Below are positions 47,340 to 54,873 of a stretch of 64,000 bases of DNA, piece by piece. The number at the start of each line of letters is the position of its first letter. Position 1 is the first letter of the stretch. The DNA lies in contig NZ_SLZL01000022.1 in NCBI RefSeq assembly GCF_004342605.1, positions 1 to 64,000 on the forward strand. Direction: 5' to 3'. The notes under the pieces were generated by a model, which saw nothing but the letters and a program-made list of their open reading frames with translations, made no database searches and was not told the DNA's origin. A program made the translations under genes and the position numbers. This DNA is from Caulobacter sp. BK020. GTDB taxonomy: Bacteria > Pseudomonadota > Alphaproteobacteria > Caulobacterales > Caulobacteraceae.

Positions 47340-47606
47340 ATGCATAGCCAAAACCCCTTCCTCGACGAATTCGCCAAGCTGACCCAGGCCGCCATGGGCA
47401 TCGCCCAGACCGCGGGCGAGGAAGCCAAGACCGCCATGCGGGCGCAGGCCGATCGCCTGGCCGCCGAGTTCGACCTGATCCGGCGCGATGATTTCGAGGC
47501 CCTGAAGGCCGAGGTGGCGGCGCTGCGCGCGGAAGTCGCGGCGCTGAAGGCCAAGAAAACGCCGGCCAAGAAGGCCAATCCTGGTAGCGATAACGCGGCC
47601 GAATAG
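47340..47606 (+). CDS. ubiK: UbiK-family ubiquinone accessory factor
   Basis: This 88-residue protein has the BMFP pattern: NPFLDEFAKLTQAAMGIAQT, FDLIRRDDFEALKAEVAALR and a leucine/valine-rich coiled coil followed by a Lys-rich tail. The family assists ubiquinone biosynthesis under aerobic growth and trimerises through the C-terminal coil. The start at 47340 is chosen from the conserved N-terminus. It is divergent from lgt and 126 bp before the YbjN gene. Confidence 0.85.
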   Translation: MHSQNPFLDEFAKLTQAAMGIAQTAGEEAKTAMRAQADRLAAEFDLIRRDDFEALKAEVAALRAEVAALKAKKTPAKKANPGSDNAAE

Positions 47607-47732
47607 GCGAGTTTCGTTCCCGTTCGACGTGAAGGCGGTTGTGACGCCGCCCGCGAAGCAGATTAGAGTCCTCCAGGTGGGTGATTTGGTCGGGTCCCGC
47701 GACCCGTCTCTCCCCGGGGGTCAAAGGGTCTC

Positions 47733-48239
47733 ATGGACACCCAACCGGAAGAAGACGACGTCCTGCTGGCGATGGATCCGCTGGAGGTGGTCGAGCACGT
47801 GCTCGCGGCCGAGAACCTGACGTTCGACCGCACCGAGGACGGCGACCTGGCCTTCGCCCTGACCGGCGACTGGAAGGACTACGAGCTGTGGTTCGCCTGG
47901 CGGCCCGAGGCCGACTGCCTGCAGCTGTGCCTGTCGCTCGACCTGCGCGCCAGCAAGACCAAACGTCCCAGCGCCTACCAGCTGCTGTCGATGATCAACC
48001 AGCGCGTCTGGCTGGGCCATTTCGAGGTCTGGACCGAGGACGGCGAGGTGGTGTTCCGCCACGCCCTGGCCCTGCCGGCTGGTGAGCGCCCGACCATGGC
48101 CCAGGCCGCCTCGATGATCGACGCCGCCGTCGAGGCCGCCGACCGCTTCTATCCCGCCTTCGACTTCCTGCTGCACGGCGCCAAGACGCCGGACGAGGCC
48201 ATGGCCGCCTGCATGTTCGAAACGGTGGGCCAGGCTTAG
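47733..48239 (+). CDS. YbjN domain protein
   Basis: This 168-residue protein has the YbjN fold, visible in VEHVLAAENLTFDRTEDGDL, YELWFAWRPEADCLQLCLSL and MINQRVWLGHFEVWTEDGEV. The domain resembles type III secretion chaperones and is often of unknown role. It lies between ubiK and proC on the same strand, an order seen in Caulobacterales to my recollection. Confidence 0.85.
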   Translation: MDTQPEEDDVLLAMDPLEVVEHVLAAENLTFDRTEDGDLAFALTGDWKDYELWFAWRPEADCLQLCLSLDLRASKTKRPSAYQLLSMINQRVWLGHFEVWTEDGEVVFRHALALPAGERPTMAQAASMIDAAVEAADRFYPAFDFLLHGAKTPDEAMAACMFETVGQA

Positions 48240-48249
48240 GGCTGGACTT

Positions 48250-48393
48250 TCCTTCTCCCCTTGCGGGAGAAGGTGGCCTTGCGAAGCAAGGTCGGATGAG
48301 GGGTTTCTCGACGCTTGAGCAGAGTCGCCGGCTCGCCGCCGCGCGACCCCTCATCCGTCGCTTCGCGACACCTTCTCCCGCAAGGGGAGAAGG
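48250..48393. repeat. Family-E palindromic repeat
   Basis: The outer arms CTTCTCCCCTTGCGGGAGAA (left) and TTCTCCCGCAAGGGGAGAAG (right) are complementary. Inner sequences GGATGAGGGGT and ACCCCTCATCC also pair. It fills the gap between the YbjN gene and proC. A GANTC site (GAGTC) sits in the centre. Confidence 0.88.
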
Positions 48394-48413
48394 ATTTCAG
48401 AGCGGAGCCGCCC

Positions 48414-49199
48414 ATGACCACCCCCATCCTCCTCCTCGGCGCCGGGCGCATGGGCGGGGCCCTGATCGCGGGCTGGGCCAAGGCCGGGGCCTTCGCCGCC
48501 GCCGACCTGATCATCCGCGACCCGAACGCCGACCCCACCGCCTTCCCGGGCGCGACGGTCAATCCGCCGCTGGAAGCGCTGGCCGTCGCCAAGACCGTGC
48601 TGCTGGCCGTCAAGCCGCAGATCTGGCGCGAGGCCGTAGCCGACGTCGTTCCGCACCTGGCGCCCGACGCGGTGATCGTCTCGATCGCCGCCGGGGTGCG
48701 CGCCGCCGACATCTCTGAAGCGTTCGGCGGCCGCGCCGTGGCCCGGGTGATGCCGACCACCGCCGTCGCCATCGGCCTTGGCACGGCCAGCATCGTCGCC
48801 GATACGATCGAGGCCCGGGCCCGGGCGCACGCCCTGCTGGACCCGGTCGCCGCCACGGTCGACCTGGAGGACGAGGCGCTGATGCACGCCGCGACGGCGG
48901 TGTCCGGCTCGGCCCCGGCCTATCTCTACGCCTTCATCGAGGCGCTGGAGGCCGCCGGCGTGGGCCAGGGCCTGGACCCGGCCGACTCGGCCAGGCTGGC
49001 GCGGGCCACCATCGTCGGGGCGGCGGCCCTGCTGGGCCAGGGCGGCGAGGAGCCGGCCGAGCTGCGTAGGCAGGTCACCTCGCCTGGGGGCACCACGGCC
49101 GCGGCCCTGAGCGTGCTGATGGGCGAGGGCGGTTTCGGCGACCTGTTGCCGCGCGCGCTGGAGGCGGCGGTGAAGCGGTCGGTCGAGCTGGGGGGCTAG
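48414..49199 (+). CDS. proC: Pyrroline-5-carboxylate reductase
   Basis: This 261-residue enzyme begins MTTPILLLGAGRMGGALIAG with the NADPH loop. It has the conserved RVMPTTAVAIGLG and the C-terminal hallmark AVSGSAPAYLYAFIEALEAA with RRQVTSPGGTTAAALSVL. It performs the last step of proline synthesis. The start at 48414 has GGAG nearby. Upstream in-frame codons belong to the family-E repeat. Confidence 0.95.
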   Translation: MTTPILLLGAGRMGGALIAGWAKAGAFAAADLIIRDPNADPTAFPGATVNPPLEALAVAKTVLLAVKPQIWREAVADVVPHLAPDAVIVSIAAGVRAADISEAFGGRAVARVMPTTAVAIGLGTASIVADTIEARARAHALLDPVAATVDLEDEALMHAATAVSGSAPAYLYAFIEALEAAGVGQGLDPADSARLARATIVGAAALLGQGGEEPAELRRQVTSPGGTTAAALSVLMGEGGFGDLLPRALEAAVKRSVELGG

Positions 49200-49202
49200 A
49201 AA

Positions 49203-49310
49203 CCCCCTCAGTCGCTTCGCGACAGCTCCCCCAGAGGGGGAGCATCTCGGCGGGCTCGGCGTAGATCCTCCCCCTCTGGGGGAGGTGGCCCGAAGGGTCG
49301 GAGGGGGCCT
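49203..49310. repeat. Family-C palindromic repeat
   Basis: It runs from CCCCCTCAGTCGCTTCGCGA to GGCCCGAAGGGTCGGAGGGGG, with inner CTCCCCCAGAGGGGGAG and CTCCCCCTCTGGGGGAG. The first 39 bases, CCCCCTCAGTCGCTTCGCGA onward, are almost identical to the copy at 59878-59958. It lies between proC and a TetR-like gene. Confidence 0.85.
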
Positions 49311-49344
49311 TGTGCGGCGAGGCTTGGTGCGCCATCTCCGTTCC

Positions 49345-49884
49345 ATGACCGCCGCCGCTGAAGATATCCTCGACCGCGCCGCCGCCGCCGCGCTCGCCCT
49401 GGCCGCCGACCGGCCGTGGACGCAGGTCACCCTGCGCGACATCGCCCTGAAGGCCGAAGCGCCGTTCGCAGAGCTCTACGCCCGCGCCGACGGCAAGGGC
49501 GCGGTGCTCGACCACCTGGCCGCCCGCTTCGACCGCGCGGCCCTGGCCACGGTCTCGGCGGAAGACGCCAGCACCCACGACCGGCTGTTCGACGCCGCCA
49601 TGGCCCGCATCGAGGCGATGGAGCCGCATCGCGCCGCCCTGATCGCCATCAGCCGCTCCGAGAGCGTGGTGGTCTCGGCCCTGCGCTTTCCCAGGACCGC
49701 CCGCGCCGTGCTGGAGGCCGCTGGCCTCGACGCCACTCCGGCCCGGCTGGCCGCCATGTCGGCGGTCTGGGGACGCACCCTGCAGGTCTGGCGCGACGAC
49801 GAGGGCGCCCTGAACCGCACCATGGCCGAGCTGGACAAGCGTCTGAAGCAGATGGCCCAGGGCCTGGAGAAGCTAGGCCTCTAA
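49345..49884 (+). CDS. TetR-like regulator
   Basis: This 179-residue protein has a TetR-type N-terminal helix-turn-helix (ILDRAAAAALALAADRPWTQ, then VTLRDIALKAEAPFAELYAR with a divergent recognition helix). The rest is helical and ends in a short coil (LDKRLKQMAQGLEKLGL). The recognition helix departs from the usual pattern, so DNA binding is less certain. The start at 49345 follows the family-C repeat. A terminator follows. Confidence 0.75.
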   Translation: MTAAAEDILDRAAAAALALAADRPWTQVTLRDIALKAEAPFAELYARADGKGAVLDHLAARFDRAALATVSAEDASTHDRLFDAAMARIEAMEPHRAALIAISRSESVVVSALRFPRTARAVLEAAGLDATPARLAAMSAVWGRTLQVWRDDEGALNRTMAELDKRLKQMAQGLEKLGL

Positions 49885-49903
49885 GATTGGCCGAAGGCCC
49901 AAC

Positions 49904-49938
49904 GAAAAAGCCCGCCAGGATCGATCCCGGCGGGCTTT
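49904..49938. terminator. Bidirectional terminator
   Basis: AAAAAGCCCGCC pairs with GGCGGGCTTT around AGGATCGATCCC. A-run and T-run flank the stem on opposite sides, so it can end transcription from the TetR-like gene (plus) and the cysteine-repeat gene (minus), which converge here. Confidence 0.88.
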
Positions 49939-49961
49939 GCCGTTTCAGGCTGGAGGTCCGA

Positions 49962-51302
49962 TCAGCCCTTGGTCTGGTTGGTCGGCAGCTTGCAGCCGCC
50001 GCCCACGCCCTTGGCCTGCAGGCACGAGAGCAGTTCGGCCGGTTTGGGCGCGCTCTGGTTCAGCGGATAGGCCATGACCCAGCCCGGCAGGCCGTCCGAG
50101 CAGGCGACCTCGACGAAGCCCTGGGTGGCGGTCTGACCGATGATGCGCGAGCCGGAAACGGTGCAGCTGCCCTTGCCCAGGCCCTTCAGGTCGGCCGACA
50201 GGCGCGGATAGACCGCGTCCGGCTTGGTGAAGCTGCAGCGATAGCCGTTCATTTCCGACGTCACGCAGTCGTAGACCGTGTTGCTGGTGGCGGTGAAGAT
50301 GCCGATGCCGCCGTCGGGGCGGTTGGAGCACTTCAGCTCGACGATCTCCTTGCGGGGGTCGTTGCTGGGCAGCATGCCGTACTTCTCGACCTTGCAGTCG
50401 AAGCCGGCCTTGGTGGCCAGCTTGCTGTAGAGGCCGGCCTGCTCGGTCTGGGCCGCCACGGCGTCGCTCAGGGTGCAGCCGCCGCCGACGAAGCCGGCCT
50501 GGGCGCAGTCGATGGCCTTGACCAGGGCGCCGCCGGCCGAGGCCTGCTGCAGCACGTAGCCCTTGCCGTCCTGGCAGGCGACTTCGAAGTAGTTGTCGGT
50601 CTTGGTGCTGAGGATGTAGCGCTTGTCCTTGATCGCGCAGTTCTTGCCCGCCGCGGCGTTCAGCTGGTCGACGACGGCCAGCTGGGTGGCCTTGTCGGTC
50701 AGCTTGCAGCTGACATTGCCGCCATCCTCGTACAGCAGGCAGCTGTTGACCGTGACGTCCTGGTCGACATTGATCGGGGCCGAGGTCTGGACGATGTAGC
50801 CGGCGCCGCCCTTACAGGCGACTTCGAAATAGGCGTTCTTGGCGCCGGCGCCGATGGCGCGGGCGTTCTGGATGTCACAGGCGGTGTTGGCCTTGGCCAG
50901 GTACGGCGCCAGGCCGGTCTTGGGGTCGGCGTTGCCGGGCAGGATGCAGGCCAGGGCGCTCGGCTTGCCGTCGGCGCCGGGCTGACCGGTCTCCAGGCAG
51001 CTGTAGGCCTGGGGCGCGGCGTCCTTCTTGGCGAGCAGGGCGAAGCCCAGGCCCTGCTGGCAGGCGACTTCGTAATAGTCGGTGCTGGTCTTCTTGTCGT
51101 TGCCGATCAGGCGGGCGTCCGTGACGGTGCACGAGATGCCAGCGGCCTTGGCGACGTCCGGCGCGGCCTTCATGCCGGCCTCGCGGGATTTGGCGTCGAC
51201 GGCGGCCGGCTTTTCCTTGTCCTTCGCCGCCGAGATCACGGTGGCGGGAACGAGCGCGGCGAGCGCGAGGGCGGCCGTCAAGCCGATCGCGATGGGCCTC
51301 AT
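49962..51302 (-). CDS. Secreted protein with five four-cysteine repeats
   Basis: This 446-residue protein begins MRPIAIGLTAALALAALVPA, a signal peptide. It then holds five tandem repeats of about 80 residues. Each has four cysteines and a core like C-x-V-x-x-A-R-x-I-G...YFEVAC-x-x-G-x-GYV...C...GG-x-C-x-L. Cysteines fall at 58/81/102/119, 142/163/188/199, 222/243/266/276, 303/325/346/356 and 380/401/427/437, 20 in all. Each repeat probably closes two disulfides in the periplasm or outside. No known family was recognised. It is alone on its strand behind a bidirectional terminator. Start chosen at the signal-peptide Met. Confidence 0.85.
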   Translation of the reverse strand: MRPIAIGLTAALALAALVPATVISAAKDKEKPAAVDAKSREAGMKAAPDVAKAAGISCTVTDARLIGNDKKTSTDYYEVACQQGLGFALLAKKDAAPQAYSCLETGQPGADGKPSALACILPGNADPKTGLAPYLAKANTACDIQNARAIGAGAKNAYFEVACKGGAGYIVQTSAPINVDQDVTVNSCLLYEDGGNVSCKLTDKATQLAVVDQLNAAAGKNCAIKDKRYILSTKTDNYFEVACQDGKGYVLQQASAGGALVKAIDCAQAGFVGGGCTLSDAVAAQTEQAGLYSKLATKAGFDCKVEKYGMLPSNDPRKEIVELKCSNRPDGGIGIFTATSNTVYDCVTSEMNGYRCSFTKPDAVYPRLSADLKGLGKGSCTVSGSRIIGQTATQGFVEVACSDGLPGWVMAYPLNQSAPKPAELLSCLQAKGVGGGCKLPTNQTKG

Positions 51303-51420
51303 GGGGTACGTCTCCTGGGGTAAATTCCTCGCGGCGGACTTAAGGCCCGCTTGCATCGAGGGTCAAGATGTCGTCCGACGGGGGCGCAATCATGACGACG
51401 GCCGCGACCGGAGGACGCAA

Positions 51421-52506
51421 ATGCGGGACGGGATCGAGGAAGATACGGCCGAACCGCCCGGGAAAACGCCAAGGCCCAGGCTGGTCTATCCGTTCGAAAC
51501 GGCGCCGGAGGCTGGATCGGGCCAGGCCGTCGAGGTCGCGCCCGGCGTGCTGTGGCTGCGCCAGCCGCTGGGCGGTTCGCTGGGCTTCATCAATGTCTGG
51601 GCGATCGCCGACGGCGAGGGCTGGGCGGTGGTCGACACCGGTTTTCAGACCAAGGAGACCTCGCAGGCCTGGCGCGCGGCCTTCGCCGGCGCCCTGGGCG
51701 GGAGACCGGTCACCCGGGTGATCGTGACCCACCTGCATCCCGACCACGTGGGCCTGGCGGGCTGGATCGCCCGCAAGTTCGACGTCCGCCTGTGGATGAC
51801 CCGGCTGGAATACTTCCAGTGCCGGATGCTGGTGGCCGACACCGGCCGCGAGGCGCCCGAGGACGGCGTGCGGTTCTTCCACGCCGCCGGCTGGGACGAG
51901 GAGGCGATCGAGAACTACAAGGCGCGGTTCGGCGGCTTCGGCAAGATGATCTATCAGCTGCCCGACAGCTATCGCCGGATGACCGACGGCGAGGTCTTCG
52001 CGATTGGCGACCACGCCTGGCGGGTGGTGACGGGGCAGGGCCATTCGCCCGACCACGCCTGCCTGTGGTGCGAGGACCTGGGCGTGCTGATCTCCGGCGA
52101 TCAGGTGCTGCCCCGGATCTCGTCCAACGTCTCGGTGTTCCCGACCGAGCCGGACGCCGATCCGCTGACCGACTGGCTCTCTTCGCTGGCCAAGGTGAAG
52201 ACGGTCGTGCCGGACACGGTGACGGTGCTGCCGGCCCACAACGATCCGTTCCAGGGTCTTCACGCCCGTATCGACGGTCTGATTTCGGGCCACGAACGCG
52301 GCCTGGCGCGGTTGGCCGGCAAGCTGGCCGAGCCGAAGCGGGCGATCGACGTATTCGGCGCCCTGTTCGCCCGGCCGATCGGGCCGGACCTGCTGGGTAT
52401 GGCCACCGGCGAGGCCCTGGCTCACCTCAACTGCCTGATCGGCCGCGGCTTGGCGGTGCGCGAGACGGATGGCGCCGGGGTGAACTGGTATCGGGCGGCG
52501 GACTAG
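51421..52506 (+). CDS. Metallo-beta-lactamase-fold hydrolase
   Basis: This 361-residue protein has the metal motif THLHPDHVGLAGW and further ligands in GQGHSPDHACLW, SGDQVLP and LPAHNDPFQGLH, typical of MBL-fold enzymes. GWAVVDTGFQTKET and a C-terminal winged-helix-like region resemble RNase Z-like or glyoxalase II-like hydrolases. Substrate is unknown. The ATG at 51421 follows GGAGGA by five bases. It is a single gene, divergent from the five-repeat secreted protein and convergent with the SRPBCC gene. Confidence 0.88.
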   Translation: MRDGIEEDTAEPPGKTPRPRLVYPFETAPEAGSGQAVEVAPGVLWLRQPLGGSLGFINVWAIADGEGWAVVDTGFQTKETSQAWRAAFAGALGGRPVTRVIVTHLHPDHVGLAGWIARKFDVRLWMTRLEYFQCRMLVADTGREAPEDGVRFFHAAGWDEEAIENYKARFGGFGKMIYQLPDSYRRMTDGEVFAIGDHAWRVVTGQGHSPDHACLWCEDLGVLISGDQVLPRISSNVSVFPTEPDADPLTDWLSSLAKVKTVVPDTVTVLPAHNDPFQGLHARIDGLISGHERGLARLAGKLAEPKRAIDVFGALFARPIGPDLLGMATGEALAHLNCLIGRGLAVRETDGAGVNWYRAAD

Positions 52507-52507
52507 A

Positions 52508-52537
52508 TTGGGGACAGGCGCATGCGCCTGTCCCCAA
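52508..52537. repeat. GGGGACA-type palindrome, copy 2
   Basis: This perfect 30-nt palindrome has arms TTGGGGACAGGCGCA. It lies two bases after the MBL stop and before the convergent SRPBCC gene, so it may serve both as terminator stem. Confidence 0.78.
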
Positions 52538-52543
52538 CCGATC

Positions 52544-53077
52544 TCAAGCCGACAGCCGCTGTTCGTACTCGCCCTTGAGCTTGCTCCAGCTGTCCCAGAA
52601 CGACGCCGTCTGCGGCTTGCCGCTGATCTTGGTGACCAGCACGTCGAGGTGGGCGTGCCAGCCGGCGCTGACGTTCAGCAGCTGGGCGCGGTCGGGCAGG
52701 CGGCGGTGGACGATCGTCAGCAGCACCTTGTCGCCGGCCGGCTCCAGCTCGAACGACACCTCGCCCTGGTTCCAGGCGATGGCCAGCTTGCGGTTCGGCT
52801 CGAGCGCCAGAATGCGGCTCTCCAGGCGGTGCTCGGTCCCGAAGCCCTCAGGGCGCCTACCGGGCGGGTCGCTGAGCTCGTCGTTGCGCCAGACCAGCTC
52901 GAACGGCGCGCCGGCCTTCATCTCCATCTGGCCGGCCGCCAGCCATTGGCGGCGCAGCTCGCTTTGCGTCAGGTAGGCCCAGACGCGGTCGACGGGGCCG
53001 GGCAGCAGGCGCTGGATCTTCAGGGTCAGCGGCTCGATCAGTTCGCCATAGGCGGAAAGGGTGGCGGCTTCGGTCAT
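52544..53077 (-). CDS. SRPBCC (AHSA1-like) protein
   Basis: This 177-residue START-fold protein has IQRLLPGPVDRVWAYLTQSE, ELRRQWLAAGQMEMKAGAPF, LLTIVHRRLPDRAQLLNVSA and GWHAHLDVLV. The AHSA1-like group is often encoded with ArsR regulators. Its start overlaps the ArsR stop by ATGA. The function of the pair is unknown, perhaps binding of a small hydrophobic molecule. Confidence 0.87.
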   Translation of the reverse strand: MTEAATLSAYGELIEPLTLKIQRLLPGPVDRVWAYLTQSELRRQWLAAGQMEMKAGAPFELVWRNDELSDPPGRRPEGFGTEHRLESRILALEPNRKLAIAWNQGEVSFELEPAGDKVLLTIVHRRLPDRAQLLNVSAGWHAHLDVLVTKISGKPQTASFWDSWSKLKGEYEQRLSA

Positions 53078-53442
53078 TGGTCGTCTCCTTGTTTCGGGGG
53101 CGGGGCGTTGCGGGCGTCCTCCTCGCGAAGGAGCCGGTCCAGCACGTCCAGACGGCTGGTCCAGAAGCGTTCGTAGAAGTTCAGCCACGCGTGGGCAGTG
53201 GCCAGCGGGCCGGGGTCGAGACGGCACAGGTGCGTGCGGCCGCGCACCTCGCGCTGGATCAGGCCGGCGCCTTCCAGAGCCTTGATGTGCTTGGAGGCGG
53301 CGGCCAGCGAGATCGAGAACGGCTCGGCCAGCTGGCCCACCGTCCGCTCTCCGTCGGCCAGTTCGCGCAGCATCCGGCGGCGAGTGGCGTCGCCGAGGGC
53401 GTGGAAGATGCTGTCCAGTTGGGGGGCAAGTAATTCAACCAT
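53074..53442 (-). CDS. ArsR-family transcription regulator
   Basis: This 122-residue regulator starts MVELLAPQLDSIFHALGDAT and has the winged helix RTVGQLAEPFSISLAAASKH, then IKALEGAGLIQREVRGRTHL. No metal-binding cysteines of the ArsR/SmtB type are visible. The gene controls itself and the SRPBCC partner through two operators at 53433-53452 and 53475-53490. Its promoter places the start of RNA near the ATG, so the mRNA may be leaderless. Confidence 0.88.
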   Translation of the reverse strand: MVELLAPQLDSIFHALGDATRRRMLRELADGERTVGQLAEPFSISLAAASKHIKALEGAGLIQREVRGRTHLCRLDPGPLATAHAWLNFYERFWTSRLDVLDRLLREEDARNAPPPKQGDDQ

Positions 53443-53452
53443 GTGGTTGAAT
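53433..53452. promoter_or_regulatory. ArsR operator 1 over start codon
   Basis: ATTCAACCATGTGGTTGAAT contains the arms TCAACCA and TGGTTGA with a two-base gap. It overlaps the ArsR start codon and the downstream end of the -10 element. The same arms recur 40 bp away at 53475-53490. Confidence 0.75.
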
Positions 53453-53478
53453 ATGTGGGGCGCGGTCCCAAGAGTCAA
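53450..53478 (-). promoter_or_regulatory. Promoter of ArsR-SRPBCC pair
   Basis: On the minus strand TTGACT (53478-53473) and CATATT (53455-53450) are separated by 17 bp. The start of RNA would fall at or one to two bases before the ATG (53442). No ribosome site is visible, which fits leaderless translation. Confidence 0.55.
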
Positions 53479-53490
53479 CCAGTTGGTTGA
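53475..53490. promoter_or_regulatory. ArsR operator 2 over -35 element
   Basis: TCAACCAGTTGGTTGA holds the same arms as operator 1 with a two-base gap. It overlaps the -35 hexamer. Centre-to-centre distance to operator 1 is 40 bp, about four turns of helix. Confidence 0.72.
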
Positions 53491-53547
53491 ATATTCCCTA
53501 TCGAAACATTCGTTTGATATTTCGTGCGCGAACTATAATCTCGCGCG

Positions 53548-53991
53548 ATGACCACGCCTCCCGACCGCCGCCTGGTGTTCCTGCTCAATGTCGCGCACCG
53601 CCGGGTGCAGCGCTATGTCGAGGCCAAGATGGCGGCCAAGGGCGGGCTGACCGCCGCCCAGTCCGGGGCCCTGTTCGTGCTGGGCCAGAAGGACGGGGCG
53701 CTGATCGGCGAGGCCGCCGAGGCCCTGGACCTGGCGCCTTCGGCCATGACCGGCCTGGTCGACCGCATGGTCCGCGCCGGGCTGGTCGAGCGCCGGCCCG
53801 ATCCAAGGGACGGCCGCGCCTTTCGCCTGCACCTGACCTCTCATGGCGAGGCCGCCCGCGAGGAGGCCAAGGCCGGGGTCGAGGGCCTGAACGCCCATCT
53901 CATCGACGGCTTCACGGACGACGAGATCGCCGTGGTGTCGCGCTGGCTGTCCAGCCTGCAAACCAAGTTCCCCAAAGGAGATCCTCAATGA
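53548..53991 (+). CDS. MarR-family transcription regulator
   Basis: This 147-residue regulator has a MarR winged helix: GGLTAAQSGALFVLGQKDGA, AAEALDLAPSAMTGLVDRM and the wing VERRPDPRDGRAFRLHLT. It overlaps the enoyl-CoA hydratase start as ATGA and is divergent from arsR. It probably controls the fatty-acid or CoA-thioester gene downstream. Confidence 0.9.
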   Translation: MTTPPDRRLVFLLNVAHRRVQRYVEAKMAAKGGLTAAQSGALFVLGQKDGALIGEAAEALDLAPSAMTGLVDRMVRAGLVERRPDPRDGRAFRLHLTSHGEAAREEAKAGVEGLNAHLIDGFTDDEIAVVSRWLSSLQTKFPKGDPQ

Positions 53992-54770
53992 GCACGCTCG
54001 AATCTGGGCACGTCCAAGTGGCCGTCGACGCCGGCGTGATGACCATCACCCTGGCCCGGCCGGACAAGAAGAACGCGCTCAGCAACGCCATGTACGGCGT
54101 GCTGGCCGACAGTCTCGAACGGGCCGAGAGCGACCCGGCCGTGCGCGTGGTGGTGTTCCAGGCCGACGGCGACAGCTTCAGCGCCGGCAACGACCTGCAG
54201 GACTTCGCCGCCCAGGCCACCGGCGCCTTCGAGGGCGAGCGCCACGTGATGCGCTTCCTGAAGGCCCTGGCCAGGGCCAGGCGGCCCCTGGTCGCCGCCG
54301 TGCAAGGCCAGGCCGTGGGCGTGGGCACGACCATGCTGCTGCACTGCGACCTGGTGTTCACGAGCCCCGACGCCAGGCTGACCACGCCGTTCGTCAACCT
54401 GGCCCTGGTGCCCGAGGCCGCCTCCAGCCTGCTGCTGCCGGCCCGCATCGGCCACGCCCGCGCCTACGCCATGTTCGCCCTGGGCGAGGCGCTGGACGGC
54501 GAAACCGCCGCGGCCTGGGGGCTCGCCAACGCCTGCGTGCCGCTGGAAGACCTGCGCGCCCGGGCCCGTGCCGCCGCCGACCAGCTGGCCAAGCGTCCGC
54601 TGGGCGCCCTGACGGCCACCAAGGGCCTGATGCGCGACGCCGAGACCATCGCCGCCCTGATGGACAGGGAGGGCGAGGTGTTCGGCCAGCGCTTGCAGAC
54701 CGCCGAAGCCCGCGAGGCGTTCATGGCCTTCGCCGAGCGCCGCGCGCCCGACTTCAGCAAGGTCGGCTGA
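53988..54770 (+). CDS. Enoyl-CoA hydratase/isomerase
   Basis: This 260-residue crotonase-fold protein has ITLARPDKKNALSNAMYGVL, the oxyanion motif FSAGNDLQDF, and VAAVQGQAVGVGTTMLLHCD followed by a Glu in LVPEAASSLLLPARIG. It acts on acyl-CoA thioesters (hydration or double-bond shift). AAAGGAG precedes the start. It is coupled to a MarR regulator and followed by a hairpin. Confidence 0.92.
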   Translation: MSTLESGHVQVAVDAGVMTITLARPDKKNALSNAMYGVLADSLERAESDPAVRVVVFQADGDSFSAGNDLQDFAAQATGAFEGERHVMRFLKALARARRPLVAAVQGQAVGVGTTMLLHCDLVFTSPDARLTTPFVNLALVPEAASSLLLPARIGHARAYAMFALGEALDGETAAAWGLANACVPLEDLRARARAAADQLAKRPLGALTATKGLMRDAETIAALMDREGEVFGQRLQTAEAREAFMAFAERRAPDFSKVG

Positions 54771-54779
54771 AGCGACGCG

Positions 54780-54810
54780 CCGGGGACACGCCCTTGCGGC
54801 GTGTCCCCGG
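54780..54810. repeat. GGGGACA-type hairpin
   Basis: CCGGGGACACGCC pairs with GGCGTGTCCCCGG around CTTGC, giving a 13-bp perfect stem after the enoyl-CoA hydratase stop and before the next plus-strand gene. It shares the GGGGACA/TGTCCCC arms with other palindromes of the window but has a true loop. Confidence 0.7.
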
Positions 54811-54873
54811 CCTTGCCGGAAGGCCGCGGAAGGATCAGGGTCGCGGCCGCTTCGTGATCGTTGGAGAGGCCCC

